DNA of 64,000 nt from NCBI GenBank assembly GCA_002238785.1, contig MPNA01000006.1, positions 62,001 through 126,000 of the forward strand, in the 5' to 3' direction. This document shows positions 1-9,774 of this stretch, piece after piece. Both the position numbers and the translations under genes were made by a program. Position 1 is the first letter of the stretch. Every line of letters starts with the position of its first letter. This DNA is from a bacterium OM1 bin76 (GTDB lineage: Bacteria; Actinomycetota; Acidimicrobiia; Spongiisociales; ZC4RG35). Under the pieces are notes generated by a model. The model made no database searches. It worked only from the letters and a program-made list of their open reading frames with translations, and had not been told where the DNA came from.

Positions 1-1788
1 CTTTATGACCTCTTCCTGGATTTGCCCCGGCCGCTGACGCCGCGCCATCTCCGCTTCGACATTGCGGAGCGGACCCTGGCTGACGGGACACTGCTTCTGG
101 AAGTGGATGAGGAGATGGTGGAGGCCTTGGCAGCCGAGTTGGCCGAACGCCGAGTCGAAGCTGTGGCGATCAGCTTTCTGCACAGCTTCACCAATCCCGC
201 CAACGAACAGGCTGCCCGCCGGGCGGTGACCCGGGCCGCGCCGGGTCTGCGGGTCTCAACCTCCTCAGAGGTGGCGCCCGAGATAAGAGAGTATGAACGC
301 ACCTCCACCACCATCGCCAATGTCTACGTGCAACCCCTGGCGGAGCAATACTTGCAGGACCTCCAGAGCCGTTTGGCCGATCTGGGTTTTGGGGGGTCGT
401 TTTTCGTGATGCTGTCCTCGGGAGGAATCGCCACGGTGGAGACCGCCGCCCGCTTCCCGATCAGACTTCTCGAATCCGGCCCGGCCGCCGGGGCGCTGGC
501 TGCCGCCACGCTCGGCGCCGAAGTAGGGGTGGACGACCTGCTCTCCTTTGACATGGGAGGAACCACCGCCAAGCTGTGCGTCATCGCGGAGGGGCGGCCA
601 GAGATCACCTACGACTTCGAAGTAGACCGCCGGTACCGCTTCCGCAAAGGCTCGGGCCTTCCGGTCAAGACACCGGTGATCGAGATGATCGAGATCGGGG
701 CCGGGGGGGGATCGATCGCTCGCATCAACCAACTCGGACTCCTAAAGATCGGGCCGGAATCGGCCGGCTCGGACCCCGGGCCAGTGTGTTATGGACTGGG
801 TGGCTCCCAACCCACCGTCACCGATGCCGATCTGACGCTGGGTTATCTGGACCCGGACTATTTCCTGGGCGGCCGCATGACGCTGGATGCCGAAGCCGCC
901 CGCCAGGCCATCGAATCGCAGATCGCCAAGCCACTGGGACTGTCGGTTACCGAGGCCGCCTGGGGTATCCACCAACTGGTGAACGAGAATATGGCCAACG
1001 CTGCCCGGGTGCATGTGGTGGAGCGGGGCAAGAACCCTCAAACACTGCCGGTCATCGCATTCGGTGGGGCCGGGCCGGTCCATGGGTACCGGGTGGCCGA
1101 GTTGACCGGGTGCTCCAGCCTGATACTCCCCCCGTCGGCCGGTGTCACCTCCGCCCTGGGGTTCCTGGTGGCGCCCCTGGCCTTCGATTTCGTCCGGTCC
1201 TATTACGCCCGACTGGACGATCTCGACTGGGATCATCTGAACCAGATGTTCGCTGACCTGGAGCGCCAGGGGACCGAGTTGTTGATCCAGTCCGGAGCCG
1301 CTCCCCATGAGATCACCCACACCCGCAGTGTCGACATCCGCTACATCGGCCAGGGCCATGAGGTGCGGGTCCCGGTTGCCGGGGGGATCCTGGGCGCCGG
1401 GGACCAGCAGGAGTTGCACCAGGAGTTCGATCGGGTGTACCGGAGCCTCTACGGCCGCTCCGGCCCGGATGTGGGGTTGGAGGCCCTCACCTGGAGAGTG
1501 ATAAGCGCCGGGCCAATCCCGGCGGTTACCCGCCAATCCGGCGGCGGAAGTGACCATACAGAGGCGGCTCTCAAAGGAAGCAGGCCGGCGTATTTCCCCG
1601 AGTGCGAGGGCTTCAGGGACACCCCCGTCTACAACCGGTACTTTCTGAGGGAAGGGGATCGGATCAAGGCTCCGGCCATAGTCGAGGAACGGGAGTCGAC
1701 CGCGGTGATCGGTCCCGGCGGCGCTATCACAGTGGACTCCCGACTCAACCTGGTGGTGTCCGTTGCGGGGAAGGACCAGGGCAAGTGA
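1..1788 (+). CDS. hyuA: Hydantoinase/oxoprolinase subunit A (5'-truncated by window edge)
   Basis: The reading frame is open from base 1, and 595 residues are visible. N-methylhydantoinase A / 5-oxoprolinase alpha proteins are about 680-700 residues, so roughly the first 90-100 residues lie outside the window. Seen: the ASKHA-type phosphate-binding motif DMGGTTAK (bases about 553-576) and the family motif FGGAGPVHG (about bases 1063-1089). The family performs ATP-dependent opening of cyclic amides (hydantoins, 5-oxoproline) together with a HyuB subunit in the cytoplasm. Its TGA stop overlaps the GTG start of the downstream hyuB (GTGA), which implies translational coupling. The exact substrate cannot be told from sequence. 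The hyuA/hyuB pairing and motifs make the family secure. Confidence 0.93.
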   Translation, partial: LYDLFLDLPRPLTPRHLRFDIAERTLADGTLLLEVDEEMVEALAAELAERRVEAVAISFLHSFTNPANEQAARRAVTRAAPGLRVSTSSEVAPEIREYERTSTTIANVYVQPLAEQYLQDLQSRLADLGFGGSFFVMLSSGGIATVETAARFPIRLLESGPAAGALAAATLGAEVGVDDLLSFDMGGTTAKLCVIAEGRPEITYDFEVDRRYRFRKGSGLPVKTPVIEMIEIGAGGGSIARINQLGLLKIGPESAGSDPGPVCYGLGGSQPTVTDADLTLGYLDPDYFLGGRMTLDAEAARQAIESQIAKPLGLSVTEAAWGIHQLVNENMANAARVHVVERGKNPQTLPVIAFGGAGPVHGYRVAELTGCSSLILPPSAGVTSALGFLVAPLAFDFVRSYYARLDDLDWDHLNQMFADLERQGTELLIQSGAAPHEITHTRSVDIRYIGQGHEVRVPVAGGILGAGDQQELHQEFDRVYRSLYGRSGPDVGLEALTWRVISAGPIPAVTRQSGGGSDHTEAALKGSRPAYFPECEGFRDTPVYNRYFLREGDRIKAPAIVEERESTAVIGPGGAITVDSRLNLVVSVAGKDQGK

Positions 1789-3521
1789 ACGGCATGGACC
1801 CCATCTTCTTGGAGGTGCTGTGGAACCGGCTCCTGTCGGTGGTGAACGAGCAGCAGGTGGCGTTGATGCGCACCGCTTTCAGCACCATCGTCCGCGAGAC
1901 CCAGGACCTGGCGTGCGGAGTATTCAACACAGAAGGCGCCATGGTGGCGCAGTCGCTCACCGGCACCCCCGGCCACATTAACGCCATGGCCACCGGCATG
2001 CGGCACCTCCTGGACGAATACCCGCCTGAACGGCTCTCTGAGGGCGATGTGCTCCTTACCAATGACCCGTGGATGACCGCGGGACAGATAAATGACATCA
2101 CCGTGGCCACCCCGGTCTTCCGGAGGGGTCGCATCGTGGGGTACTTCGCCAACACCTGCCACGCCGCTGACATCGGGGGCAGGATCCTTTCCGCCGAGGC
2201 CCGAGAGGTGTACGAGGAGGGTCTGCGCCTACCCATCATGAAGCTGTTCCGAGAGGGGGAGATCAACGCGGACCTCATCAAATTGGTCCGGGCCAACGTG
2301 CGCACCCCTGATGAGACGGTGGGGGACCTCTATGCGCAGACCACCAGCAACGAGGTGGGGGCTCGGGCGCTTCTGAGATTCATGGACGAGTTCGACCTGG
2401 ATTCCATCGACCCGGTGGCAAAAGAGATCATGGACCGCTCGGAGCAGGCGATGCGCCACTCCATCGAGTCCGTCCCCAACGGTCGGTACGAACATGAGAC
2501 TTGGAGCGACGGATTCGAGGAGCCCATCAAGATCAAGGTGGCTGTCACTGTGGATGACCGGGACATCCATATCGACTTCGCAGGCTCCTCACCCCAGAGC
2601 CGACGGGGGATCAACGTGGTCTTCAATTACACCCACGCCTACGCCTCCTTCGCCATGAAAGCGGCCGTGAGCCCCGAGGTCCCCCATAACGAAGGGGCTT
2701 TCCGACCGGTTCACGTGTCAGCGCCACCCGGATCGATTTTCAACTGCCGGCCGCCTGCTGCCGTGGCATCCCGGCACATCCTGGGCCATTTCCTGCCCGG
2801 GGTGATCTTCGGAGCCCTGGCTGAGGCCCTTCCCCTGATGGCGGCCGGGTCCGACCCGATCTGGATCAGCGTCTTCCGGGGGCGGCCGCCCGGCAAGAAG
2901 GACCTCTTCACATTCAGCCTCTTCCAATGCGGTGGCGGAGGTGCTCGGGCCACTAAGGATGGCCTTAGCGCCACGGGGTTCCCCAGCGGGGTGGCGGGAG
3001 TGCCGGCCGAAGCAGTGGAAACCCTGTCATCTCTGGTGCAGCACCGCAAGGAATTGCGTCCTGACTCCGGCGGGCCGGGGCGCCACCGGGGTGGCTTGGG
3101 ACAGTACACCGAGATGGGCTGCCGCACCAGCGACACTTGGACGATTTCGGCCATGGTAGACCGGATCCGCTATCCCCCGGAAGGCTTGCTGGGAGGAGGG
3201 TCCGGTGCGAGGGGTCAACTACTTCTCGATGGGCAGGACGAGGGCCAGCCCAAGGCACTGCTGACTCTTCAGCCGGACCAACGGATCCAACTCAACCTCC
3301 CCGGCGGCGGCGGATTCGGGGCACCCTTGGAGCGGGACCCTGAACTGGTCCTGGCCGATGTGGTGGAGGGTTATGTCTCCATTGAAGGAGCGGAACGGGA
3401 CTACGGGGTGGTGGTCCGCTATACCGGCTCAACCGACCAGATGGTGCGCCTACCTGAGGACTACCAATTGGACAGGGAAGCCACCGAGCGACGGCGATCC
3501 GAGCGCCGGGGTTCCTTATAG
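1785..3521 (+). CDS. hyuB: Hydantoinase/oxoprolinase subunit B
   Basis: Protein of 578 residues of the HyuB / 5-oxoprolinase beta family, partner of the preceding subunit in ATP-dependent hydrolysis of cyclic amides. Start chosen at GTG 1785: an AAGGA lies 9 nt upstream and the codon overlaps the hyuA stop; ATG 1794 is the alternative. Seen: the family core TNDPWMTAGQINDITV near residue 92 and the Gly-rich C-terminal LPGGGGFGAPLERDPELV, typical of HyuB. Length is normal for the family and no frame break is apparent. It is probably co-transcribed with hyuA and possibly with the oxidoreductase 50 bp downstream. Confidence 0.93.
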   Translation: MNGMDPIFLEVLWNRLLSVVNEQQVALMRTAFSTIVRETQDLACGVFNTEGAMVAQSLTGTPGHINAMATGMRHLLDEYPPERLSEGDVLLTNDPWMTAGQINDITVATPVFRRGRIVGYFANTCHAADIGGRILSAEAREVYEEGLRLPIMKLFREGEINADLIKLVRANVRTPDETVGDLYAQTTSNEVGARALLRFMDEFDLDSIDPVAKEIMDRSEQAMRHSIESVPNGRYEHETWSDGFEEPIKIKVAVTVDDRDIHIDFAGSSPQSRRGINVVFNYTHAYASFAMKAAVSPEVPHNEGAFRPVHVSAPPGSIFNCRPPAAVASRHILGHFLPGVIFGALAEALPLMAAGSDPIWISVFRGRPPGKKDLFTFSLFQCGGGGARATKDGLSATGFPSGVAGVPAEAVETLSSLVQHRKELRPDSGGPGRHRGGLGQYTEMGCRTSDTWTISAMVDRIRYPPEGLLGGGSGARGQLLLDGQDEGQPKALLTLQPDQRIQLNLPGGGGFGAPLERDPELVLADVVEGYVSIEGAERDYGVVVRYTGSTDQMVRLPEDYQLDREATERRRSERRGSL

Positions 3522-3572
3522 TCGGCGTCACCGCTTGGCGGCGCACTCGAGCAACTCGGAAAGGGACATGAC

Positions 3573-4685
3573 ATGATCACCAGCAACCCGGTAAGGGTGG
3601 GAGTGATAGGGGCCAGCCCACCCGGATTCGGGGACCGGGCCCATCTGCCGGCAGTTCACGCAGCACCAGGATTGACTGTCGAGGCGGTGTGCACCACCCG
3701 AGAGGAAACCGCCCGGGCAGCGGCAAGAAAGTGGGGTGCCCGCAAGTGGTATGCCGGGGTGGAAGGCCTGTGCAATGACCCCGATGTGGACCTCGTCACC
3801 GTGGCCGTCCGGCCCCGGATGCACCACCCACTCACCATGGCCGCGCTCGGGGCGGGCAAGCCGGTCTTCTGCGAATGGCCGCTGGCGCTCAATACCACCG
3901 AGGCCAGGGAGATGAGATCAGTGGCAGAGCAGGGGAACATTCCCACTGCAGTGGGCCTACAGGGAAGGTTCGCACCCGCAGTGGCCTGGACCCGGCGGTT
4001 GGTGGCCGACGGAGCGGTGGGGCGTCCCCTGTCATTCGTGGCGTCCCAGATGCTCTCCAAATTCGAAGTGGACCGCGACCGGGCCTGGCTGGTGCGCCAT
4101 GAAGAGGCCAGCGGAGCGCTGTTCGTGGCTTTTGGACATGTGGTGGATTCGGTCCAGTACATCCTGGGAGAAGTGGAGAACATCTCCGCTCGCCAGATGA
4201 CCCTGTCTCCGGCAGGGGTGTACACCGAGGGAGGCACCTTTGAGTGGCAGACCGCCGACACGGTGATGGCCATCGCCGAGTTGTCTGGAGGAGTGGTGGG
4301 GACCGCTTACGTCTCCAACACCACCTCCCCTCCACAGGGGTACTCGTTGCGGATCATCGGCGAAGAGGGGCAAATCCTGTTGGGGGCGCCGTCCTACTAC
4401 CAGTTCAGCCCCGTTCGAGTATCGAGAGGCCCCCTTCAAGTCTCGGTGGGCAGAGGAGGATCGGACGACCTGGAAGACCTGGAGATTCCGAAGGAGTATC
4501 TCTCCGACATGCCGATCACCGAAGGCAACGCCGCTCACAACGTGGCCAGGGCCCTCACCGACTTCGCTGAATCAATCCAAGAGGGACGTCGTTTTCGCCC
4601 CGATTTTGCGGACGGTGTGAATCTGCATCGTCTACTGGATGCGGCCATGACCTCCAACCTGGAAGGCCGAAGGGCAATGCCATAG
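3573..4685 (+). CDS. Gfo/Idh/MocA family NAD(P)-dependent oxidoreductase
   Basis: Protein of 370 residues with an N-terminal Rossmann fold (GVIGASPPGFG at residues about 9-19) and the Gfo/Idh/MocA pattern in which the usual EKP is EWPLA (residues about 101-105). The family oxidises or reduces sugar- or cyclitol-type hydroxyls with NAD(P). It starts 51 bp after hyuB on the same strand with a weak AAGGGACATGAC leader, so it may belong to the same operon and act on a product or side substrate of the hydantoinase. The substrate is not predictable. The ATG 3573 start places the glycine-rich loop at the usual distance from the N-terminus. Confidence 0.88.
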   Translation: MITSNPVRVGVIGASPPGFGDRAHLPAVHAAPGLTVEAVCTTREETARAAARKWGARKWYAGVEGLCNDPDVDLVTVAVRPRMHHPLTMAALGAGKPVFCEWPLALNTTEAREMRSVAEQGNIPTAVGLQGRFAPAVAWTRRLVADGAVGRPLSFVASQMLSKFEVDRDRAWLVRHEEASGALFVAFGHVVDSVQYILGEVENISARQMTLSPAGVYTEGGTFEWQTADTVMAIAELSGGVVGTAYVSNTTSPPQGYSLRIIGEEGQILLGAPSYYQFSPVRVSRGPLQVSVGRGGSDDLEDLEIPKEYLSDMPITEGNAAHNVARALTDFAESIQEGRRFRPDFADGVNLHRLLDAAMTSNLEGRRAMP

Positions 4686-4767
4686 GTCACATATCACCAT
4701 TCACTTCACCGGAGCCACACAAACGGACAAGGCTGAGCGCAAGGAGAAGGGCCACTTATCCATGCAG

Positions 4768-4794
4768 GCGGCAGGCAAAAATCAAGCCTGCCGC
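4768..4794. other. GC-rich hairpin, possible transcription stop
   Basis: Perfect 9-bp inverted repeat (GCGGCAGGC / GCCTGCCGC) with an A-rich 9-nt loop, in the gap after the oxidoreductase gene. There is no T-run on either side, so it may be a non-canonical terminator or a boundary hairpin. The rest of 4686-4918 shows no gene. Confidence 0.4.
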
Positions 4795-4918
4795 AACGAC
4801 TCGTCAGTGCATTCCAAGAGTTCACATTGTCAAGGTGGTCCCTGCCAGGTGTCTCAGGGTAGATATACACTAGATATTGAGTAAGGGTGGCGGACCACAC
4901 AGCAGAGGAGTCGGCCAG

Positions 4919-5119
4919 ATGAGCTATGACCCACCATTTGCCCCGGAGTCCCGTAAGGACGAAAGGACCCTCCACGACCGTGTTTCTCGCGCCCGCAAGG
5001 CCCGCGAGGATGCAGCGGCTCGCGTTGCAGATCGATATGCAAAGATAAAGCCTGACAAGCGAAGGTGGCGAGTGCGAGACGAGCTTGAAATACGCTCGGA
5101 TCCATCATATGTCCGCTGA
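4919..5119 (+). CDS. Small basic hypothetical protein
   Basis: A 66-residue, charge-rich protein (many Lys/Arg/Asp/Glu, no membrane segment). ATG 4919 has an AGAGGAG Shine-Dalgarno 8 nt upstream; an in-frame TTG at 4877 is less likely. Its last 11 bases overlap the start of the protease gene that follows (ATG 5109), so the two are probably translated together. I do not recognise a family. Residues about 16-60 look like one or two amphipathic helices. Base composition here is more AT-rich than in neighbours, which fits a transferred pair. Confidence 0.6.
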   Translation: MSYDPPFAPESRKDERTLHDRVSRARKAREDAAARVADRYAKIKPDKRRWRVRDELEIRSDPSYVR

Positions 5120-5952
5120 AGGACAACCTCGGGAGGCACCTTCCCAGAGCGCCTTCTACCGAGCGACTGAATCAGCTCGCTACCAACGTCAAGAGGAGAT
5201 AAGAGGCTACAGGCTGTTCGCTTGTCATATTCTGGGGACCAATACATCCGCCTGTAATCACACCATTTGCCGACGCTGTGAATGACATTCCCATGCACAA
5301 ACCTCTTGATCTAATGCTGACATCACTAGGCGGTGACGGAGAAACAGCAATCCGCATGGCAGCAATGTGCCACGCGGATAGAGGCGACTTCAGGGTGATC
5401 GTCCCTGACACGGCCGCATCGGCAGCCACGCTCTTGGCGCTTGCCGCTGAGTCCATTGTGATGAGCGACACGTCGGCACTAGGACCAGTTGATCCGCAAG
5501 TCTTCCTACCAGCTCGCGATGGTTTCTTTCCGGCCAAGGACATACTTAAGATCGTTGATGACTTAGACCAGCGCACCAAAGAGAATCCCCATGCGTTCGA
5601 GCTGTACAGCGCACTTCTAGCTGATATTGATGCGGTTCTGTATCAGACTGCCAAGGCCGCCATCGGACGAACCGGTGAACTAGTGCCTGAAGTCTTACGC
5701 CTTAGACGACCTCCACCCGAGGACGAGATGATCAAAGACATCACGAAGAACCTGCAGAGTTCCCCCATGCACTCAGCAACCATAGGTCACGCAAGAGCAT
5801 CGGATTTGGGGCTTCCGGCCATTTACATGCGGCCCCAATCTACCGAGTGGGACATGCTATGGAGACTTCACGCCCACTCTGTCTATCACTTAGGTCCTTC
5901 TCCGAGAAGCAATCTCATCGAGGGACGGCGGGTGTCCTTTACTTTCGGCTAA
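5109..5952 (+). pseudogene. SDH_sah-type serine protease (ClpP/crotonase fold), frameshifted
   Basis: Serine dehydrogenase proteinase family (SDH_sah, PF01972), a soluble ClpP-fold protease. The N-terminal part (ATG 5109) ends with SARYQRQEEIR in one frame. The conserved continuation, TGCSLVIFWGP and then PPVITPFADAVNDIP, is in the +1 frame from about 5203 to the stop at 5952. The join near 5200-5206 lacks a few expected residues, so a small deletion or frameshift has occurred. A start at GTG 5278 would miss the first beta strands. The downstream part is intact, including the Ser-rich block DTAASAATLLALAAESIVM, which in this family carries the active-site serine region. It is either a recent pseudogene, a sequencing error or, less likely, programmed frameshifting. 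It overlaps the small upstream ORF. Confidence 0.75.
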
Positions 5953-6110
5953 ATCGCTGGTGGGTTGCGCCTGGATCTGACAAGCAGAGTCACCACGCTT
6001 ATGCCTGGAGTGGCTACAGGCAGAATGAATGTTAGAAGAGGTCACCACGGTCAACAGTTCCCGTATCCGGTGTGGCACGTTCCTCTCCTAAACTGGAGAG
6101 ACGTCTACTG

Positions 6111-6184
6111 GCGGGTGTAGTTCAATGGCAGAACACGAGCTTCCCAAGCTCGGAGTGGGGGTTCGATTCCCCTCACCCGCTCCA
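6111..6184 (+). tRNA. tRNA-Gly (CCC anticodon)
   Basis: Complete cloverleaf: 7-bp acceptor GCGGGTG / CACCCGC, anticodon stem CGAGC / GCTCG around loop TTCCCAA (anticodon CCC), T-arm with the TTCGATT loop, discriminator T and an encoded CCA at 6182-6184. It is located between the frameshifted protease gene and the SLH-peptidase gene. No integrase or att-like duplication is visible beside it. Confidence 0.95.
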
Positions 6185-6292
6185 TTCCTGTCTGGCACGG
6201 CGCCGGGGGTAAAACCCAGGTTGGCTTGACTCCAGGAGTCCCCGTCGGGCTACCCTTAAACGCGTCTTGTGAAGCTCACTCCGGAGGAATTC

Positions 6293-9200
6293 GTGACTGT
6301 CAGGTCGTCTCTCGTGTCCTTTTTTGTAGTCATGTCGCTGCTCGCGGGACTGCTGGCGAGTCCCGCTGCGGCGGCCGAACATGACGACGCCTATCAGGAT
6401 GTCGTCTTTGACAATGTTCACACTCCGGCGATCGAGGCGCTCGACGCCGTGGGACTCTTCATCGATACCGAATGCCCCGACGGAACCTTGTGTCCTGAGG
6501 AGCCGATTCGGCGTTGGGAGATGGCTGTGTGGCTGGGAAGGGCAATCTACGGTACCCACCTTCCCCAAGACACCCCCTCAAAGTTCGGTGACCTGGACGA
6601 CCAGACAATGTGGGCTGCTCCTTACATCGACATTCTGGTCGAAGACGGAGTCATCGAAGAGTGCGCCACCGATCCTCTCAGCTTTTGCCCCACGGACACC
6701 CTCACCCGGGCTGAGATAGCCACCGCTCTCGCACGCGTCTTGAAGCTCCCGCGGGTGGGCTATGCAGGCTTCGGCGACCTGCAGGGCATTGCGAACGCCG
6801 ACGACATCAATTCCCTGGCCGCAGCCGGCATAACTGTGGGGTGTTCCGATGATCCCTTGCTCTTTTGCCCCTCCGCGGTGGTGACTCGGGGACAGATGGC
6901 TGCGTTGCTGGCGAGAGCGTTGGGCTTGGTGCCCCTACCCGGTTACCAACCGGCTACCGACCTGACACCGTTGCCGACCGACCCGGCAGTTCGGGTTGGG
7001 ACTCTCGACAACGGTTACACGTACTACGTACGACAGAACGACAAACCCGGCAACAGCGTATCGCTGAGACTGGTGGTCAACGTAGGATCCGTCAACGAGC
7101 CCGAGCCCCAGTTGGGCTTGGCCCACTTCGTGGAGCACATGCTCTTCAGGGGGACTGCGGCCTACACGGCCGAGGAGTTCAACACCACCCTGCGTTCACT
7201 GGGAGTGGAATTCGGCCCCGACCTCAACGCCGGCGTCTGGTACGACCAAACCGTCTACGATCTCACCGTCACCACAGATCCTGCGGAGAATGTCAACACG
7301 GCCATGCACGTACTGTCGCAGATGGGCCACGCCGCTCTCATCGAACCGGAGGCAGTGGAGTCAGAACGTGGCGTGGTCCTCGACGAGGTTCGGTTCCGGA
7401 CCGCCACCGCCAGTGGCAGTATCGCGGCCGAATTCGACCGGGTGTATACCCAAGGGACGCAGTACGAGGGCTACTACCCCATCGGGACGGCAGATGGTGT
7501 CGAGTCGACTACGGTCGAGGATCTGCGGCGTTTCTACGAGACCTGGTACGTGCCGTCCAACATGGCCATCGTGGCGGTTGGCGATCTGCCCGCCGACGAA
7601 CTCTTCTCCTTGGTCGAAGAGCATTTCGGATCGATAGAAGCCGGTACGCCACCGGATTTCTCCCTTGACGAGATCGCCCCCAACCGGACGGCTTCTTACG
7701 ACGTGGTTACAGACGATGAATATGGTTTCTCCTTTATCTCGCTCGACATCCGGGTCCCGACGTTCGACTACGCAACCGTGGGCGGTGAACGTCTCCTCAT
7801 GCTGGAGAACCTGGCTGCCACCATGGTTCAGAACCGACTCGAAGACGCCTTCTATCGCGGCGAACTTACCCAGGTGGATGTGCCCCAGTTCTTTGCATTC
7901 AATCACAACCAGGGTCTCCGCTACTACGGCACCAACTGGCAGGGAGAGAACCTTGACACCGCGTCGCGAGACTATGTCTCGGTGTTGCAGACAGTCCAGC
8001 GTTACGGCTTCAACGATGACGACATAGCCCGCGCCACAGAGGCTTATGCCACCTCGCTTGAGTATCAACTTGACAACGCCGCCTCGACCAGGGATGCCGA
8101 ATATGCGGGGAGATACGTCGCCCACTTCCTGTCCGGGGTGGACATAAGCGGACCACAGGAACGCTATGACCGGCTCTCGGCCCTCTTGGAAGGAGTCACT
8201 GCCGAGGAGTTGACCGATCACTTCCGCTGGCTGATGAACCAGGCAGGCCTGATTGTCATAGCAGTGGGTCCCGACGTGGCCAGCGTGCCCACCACGTCTG
8301 AACTGGAATCCGCCGTGGAGGCCGCCGCACCCCGAAGCGAACCGCCACCGATCGAGCCGGAGATCGACAGGTTGATGGAGGTTCCCGAGCCGGTAACGCC
8401 GGTTGCCACCCGGAGTCTGCCCGTGCTGGACGCCACCGAATGGGAATTCGCCAACGGAGCGCGGGTGGTGTTCGTCTACTCGGACATCGAAGAGGCGACA
8501 GTCAACATCCGGGCTCGGTCCCTGGGGGGATGGTCAACGCTCTATCCGGGTGCCCGGGCGCTCGCTCCTCGGGCTGTAGAGGCGGTATTCGGCAGTGGTT
8601 TCGGCGATCTGAGCAAGCTGCAGATGGACCGGTACCTGGGAGAGAGCACCGCCGGCCTGAGCGCCGTGATCCTTGAAAGAGAAGAGGGCTTCGACGGCGG
8701 GGCCAACCCCGAAGACCTGGAGACCCTGTTCCAACTTCTCCATCTGGCCGTCACGGCTCCCAGGGTAGACGATCTCGCCTTCGGTCAGGCTTTCAACGGC
8801 GCCGCCATCCGCACGTCATTTGCAGAAGTCAATCCTGCCTGGCAGGCGTGGGTTGCCTACAACGAGGCCCGTTTCGGAACCGAATGGCACCACCCGGTGG
8901 CCACCCATGAACAGCTGGCTACCCTGAGCGCCGATTCACTCCTCAGCCTCTACCAGCAACGCTTGGACGACGTGGACGACATGATGCTGGCAGTGGTGGG
9001 TGATACCTCCGCCGAAGACGTCGAACGGCTCGCTCGCCTCTACATCGGGACCCTTCCCGCCGGCGACGCCGATACCTATGTTGACCTCCACACCCCTGCA
9101 CCGACCGAGTTGGTGCGGCGCGAGATTCCGGTCACCGCCGACAAGAGCGCCGTGCTGGAGATGTATCACGACGCCGACATTGCCCCATCTCCGTCTGTGC

Positions 9201-9682
9201 GAGTCAATGCTGGCGTGCTGGATTCGGTCCTGAGTGATCGTCTAACCCGGTTCGTCCGCGAGGAGTTGGGCGCCTCCTATGTTGCGGGGGTCTCGATCCA
9301 GACAGCCCTGGTCCCCCGGCCCACTGCTTACTCGACCCTCTTCTATACTGTCGATGCCGACGGTTATGACGATGCCTACAACCGGGTTGTTTCCATCCTG
9401 GCCGACCTGGTGGCCAACGGACCCACCGCGGAAGAACTGGAGCAGGCCAAGACGGTTCTCCGGGCCGACTACAGCGAACCCAGCAACGGCGCACTGCTCA
9501 GCGCTCTCATCCACCGACTGCACCTCGACGATTCCAACCTGCTTACATCCCAGAACTCCCTAGAGGAATTGGATGCGGTTACTGTTTCATCCGTGCGGGC
9601 CCTCGCCACGGTTCTCTATGGCAAGGAAGGCCGCGTGGAGATCGTACGGGTACCGACCGTCTCTCCCGACGGAGGCGGGTAA
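6293..9682 (+). CDS. Exported SLH-domain M16 zinc metallopeptidase
   Basis: Protein of 1129 residues. Start GTG 6293 is preceded by GGAGGA (5-nt spacing), giving a clean signal peptide that ends near SPAAAA. Three SLH-like modules (about residues 34-215, each with the F/Y-CP and TRAE/TRGQMA pattern) would attach it to the cell envelope. A two-domain M16 (insulinase/pitrilysin) peptidase follows. The inverted zinc motif HFVEH lies at residues 278-282, with the third ligand Glu near 358 (ESERGVVLDEVR). The second, inactive-type M16 half and C-terminal domain occupy about residues 680-1110. M16 enzymes cleave peptides inside a clam-like cavity; surface display suggests extracellular peptide degradation. 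SLH fused to M16 is an uncommon arrangement. Confidence 0.9.
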   Translation: MTVRSSLVSFFVVMSLLAGLLASPAAAAEHDDAYQDVVFDNVHTPAIEALDAVGLFIDTECPDGTLCPEEPIRRWEMAVWLGRAIYGTHLPQDTPSKFGDLDDQTMWAAPYIDILVEDGVIEECATDPLSFCPTDTLTRAEIATALARVLKLPRVGYAGFGDLQGIANADDINSLAAAGITVGCSDDPLLFCPSAVVTRGQMAALLARALGLVPLPGYQPATDLTPLPTDPAVRVGTLDNGYTYYVRQNDKPGNSVSLRLVVNVGSVNEPEPQLGLAHFVEHMLFRGTAAYTAEEFNTTLRSLGVEFGPDLNAGVWYDQTVYDLTVTTDPAENVNTAMHVLSQMGHAALIEPEAVESERGVVLDEVRFRTATASGSIAAEFDRVYTQGTQYEGYYPIGTADGVESTTVEDLRRFYETWYVPSNMAIVAVGDLPADELFSLVEEHFGSIEAGTPPDFSLDEIAPNRTASYDVVTDDEYGFSFISLDIRVPTFDYATVGGERLLMLENLAATMVQNRLEDAFYRGELTQVDVPQFFAFNHNQGLRYYGTNWQGENLDTASRDYVSVLQTVQRYGFNDDDIARATEAYATSLEYQLDNAASTRDAEYAGRYVAHFLSGVDISGPQERYDRLSALLEGVTAEELTDHFRWLMNQAGLIVIAVGPDVASVPTTSELESAVEAAAPRSEPPPIEPEIDRLMEVPEPVTPVATRSLPVLDATEWEFANGARVVFVYSDIEEATVNIRARSLGGWSTLYPGARALAPRAVEAVFGSGFGDLSKLQMDRYLGESTAGLSAVILEREEGFDGGANPEDLETLFQLLHLAVTAPRVDDLAFGQAFNGAAIRTSFAEVNPAWQAWVAYNEARFGTEWHHPVATHEQLATLSADSLLSLYQQRLDDVDDMMLAVVGDTSAEDVERLARLYIGTLPAGDADTYVDLHTPAPTELVRREIPVTADKSAVLEMYHDADIAPSPSVRVNAGVLDSVLSDRLTRFVREELGASYVAGVSIQTALVPRPTAYSTLFYTVDADGYDDAYNRVVSILADLVANGPTAEELEQAKTVLRADYSEPSNGALLSALIHRLHLDDSNLLTSQNSLEELDAVTVSSVRALATVLYGKEGRVEIVRVPTVSPDGGG

Positions 9683-9774
9683 CGATGGCACTCTTTGAGG
9701 CGATGGCGGCGGGAAGTCCCGTCGCTATCCCTTCAAAGGTTGACAGGTGGCCGTTCGCAAAGTAAAGGAGTGCC

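Noticed and set aside
6111-6184. tRNA-Gly as an integration site of a mobile element
   Set aside because: No integrase gene, no duplicated 3' tRNA end within the window and no cluster of phage or plasmid genes.
9685-9765. 26-codon ORF between the M16 peptidase and dcd
   Set aside because: No strong ribosome-binding site and no recognisable content; position between close genes is not enough.
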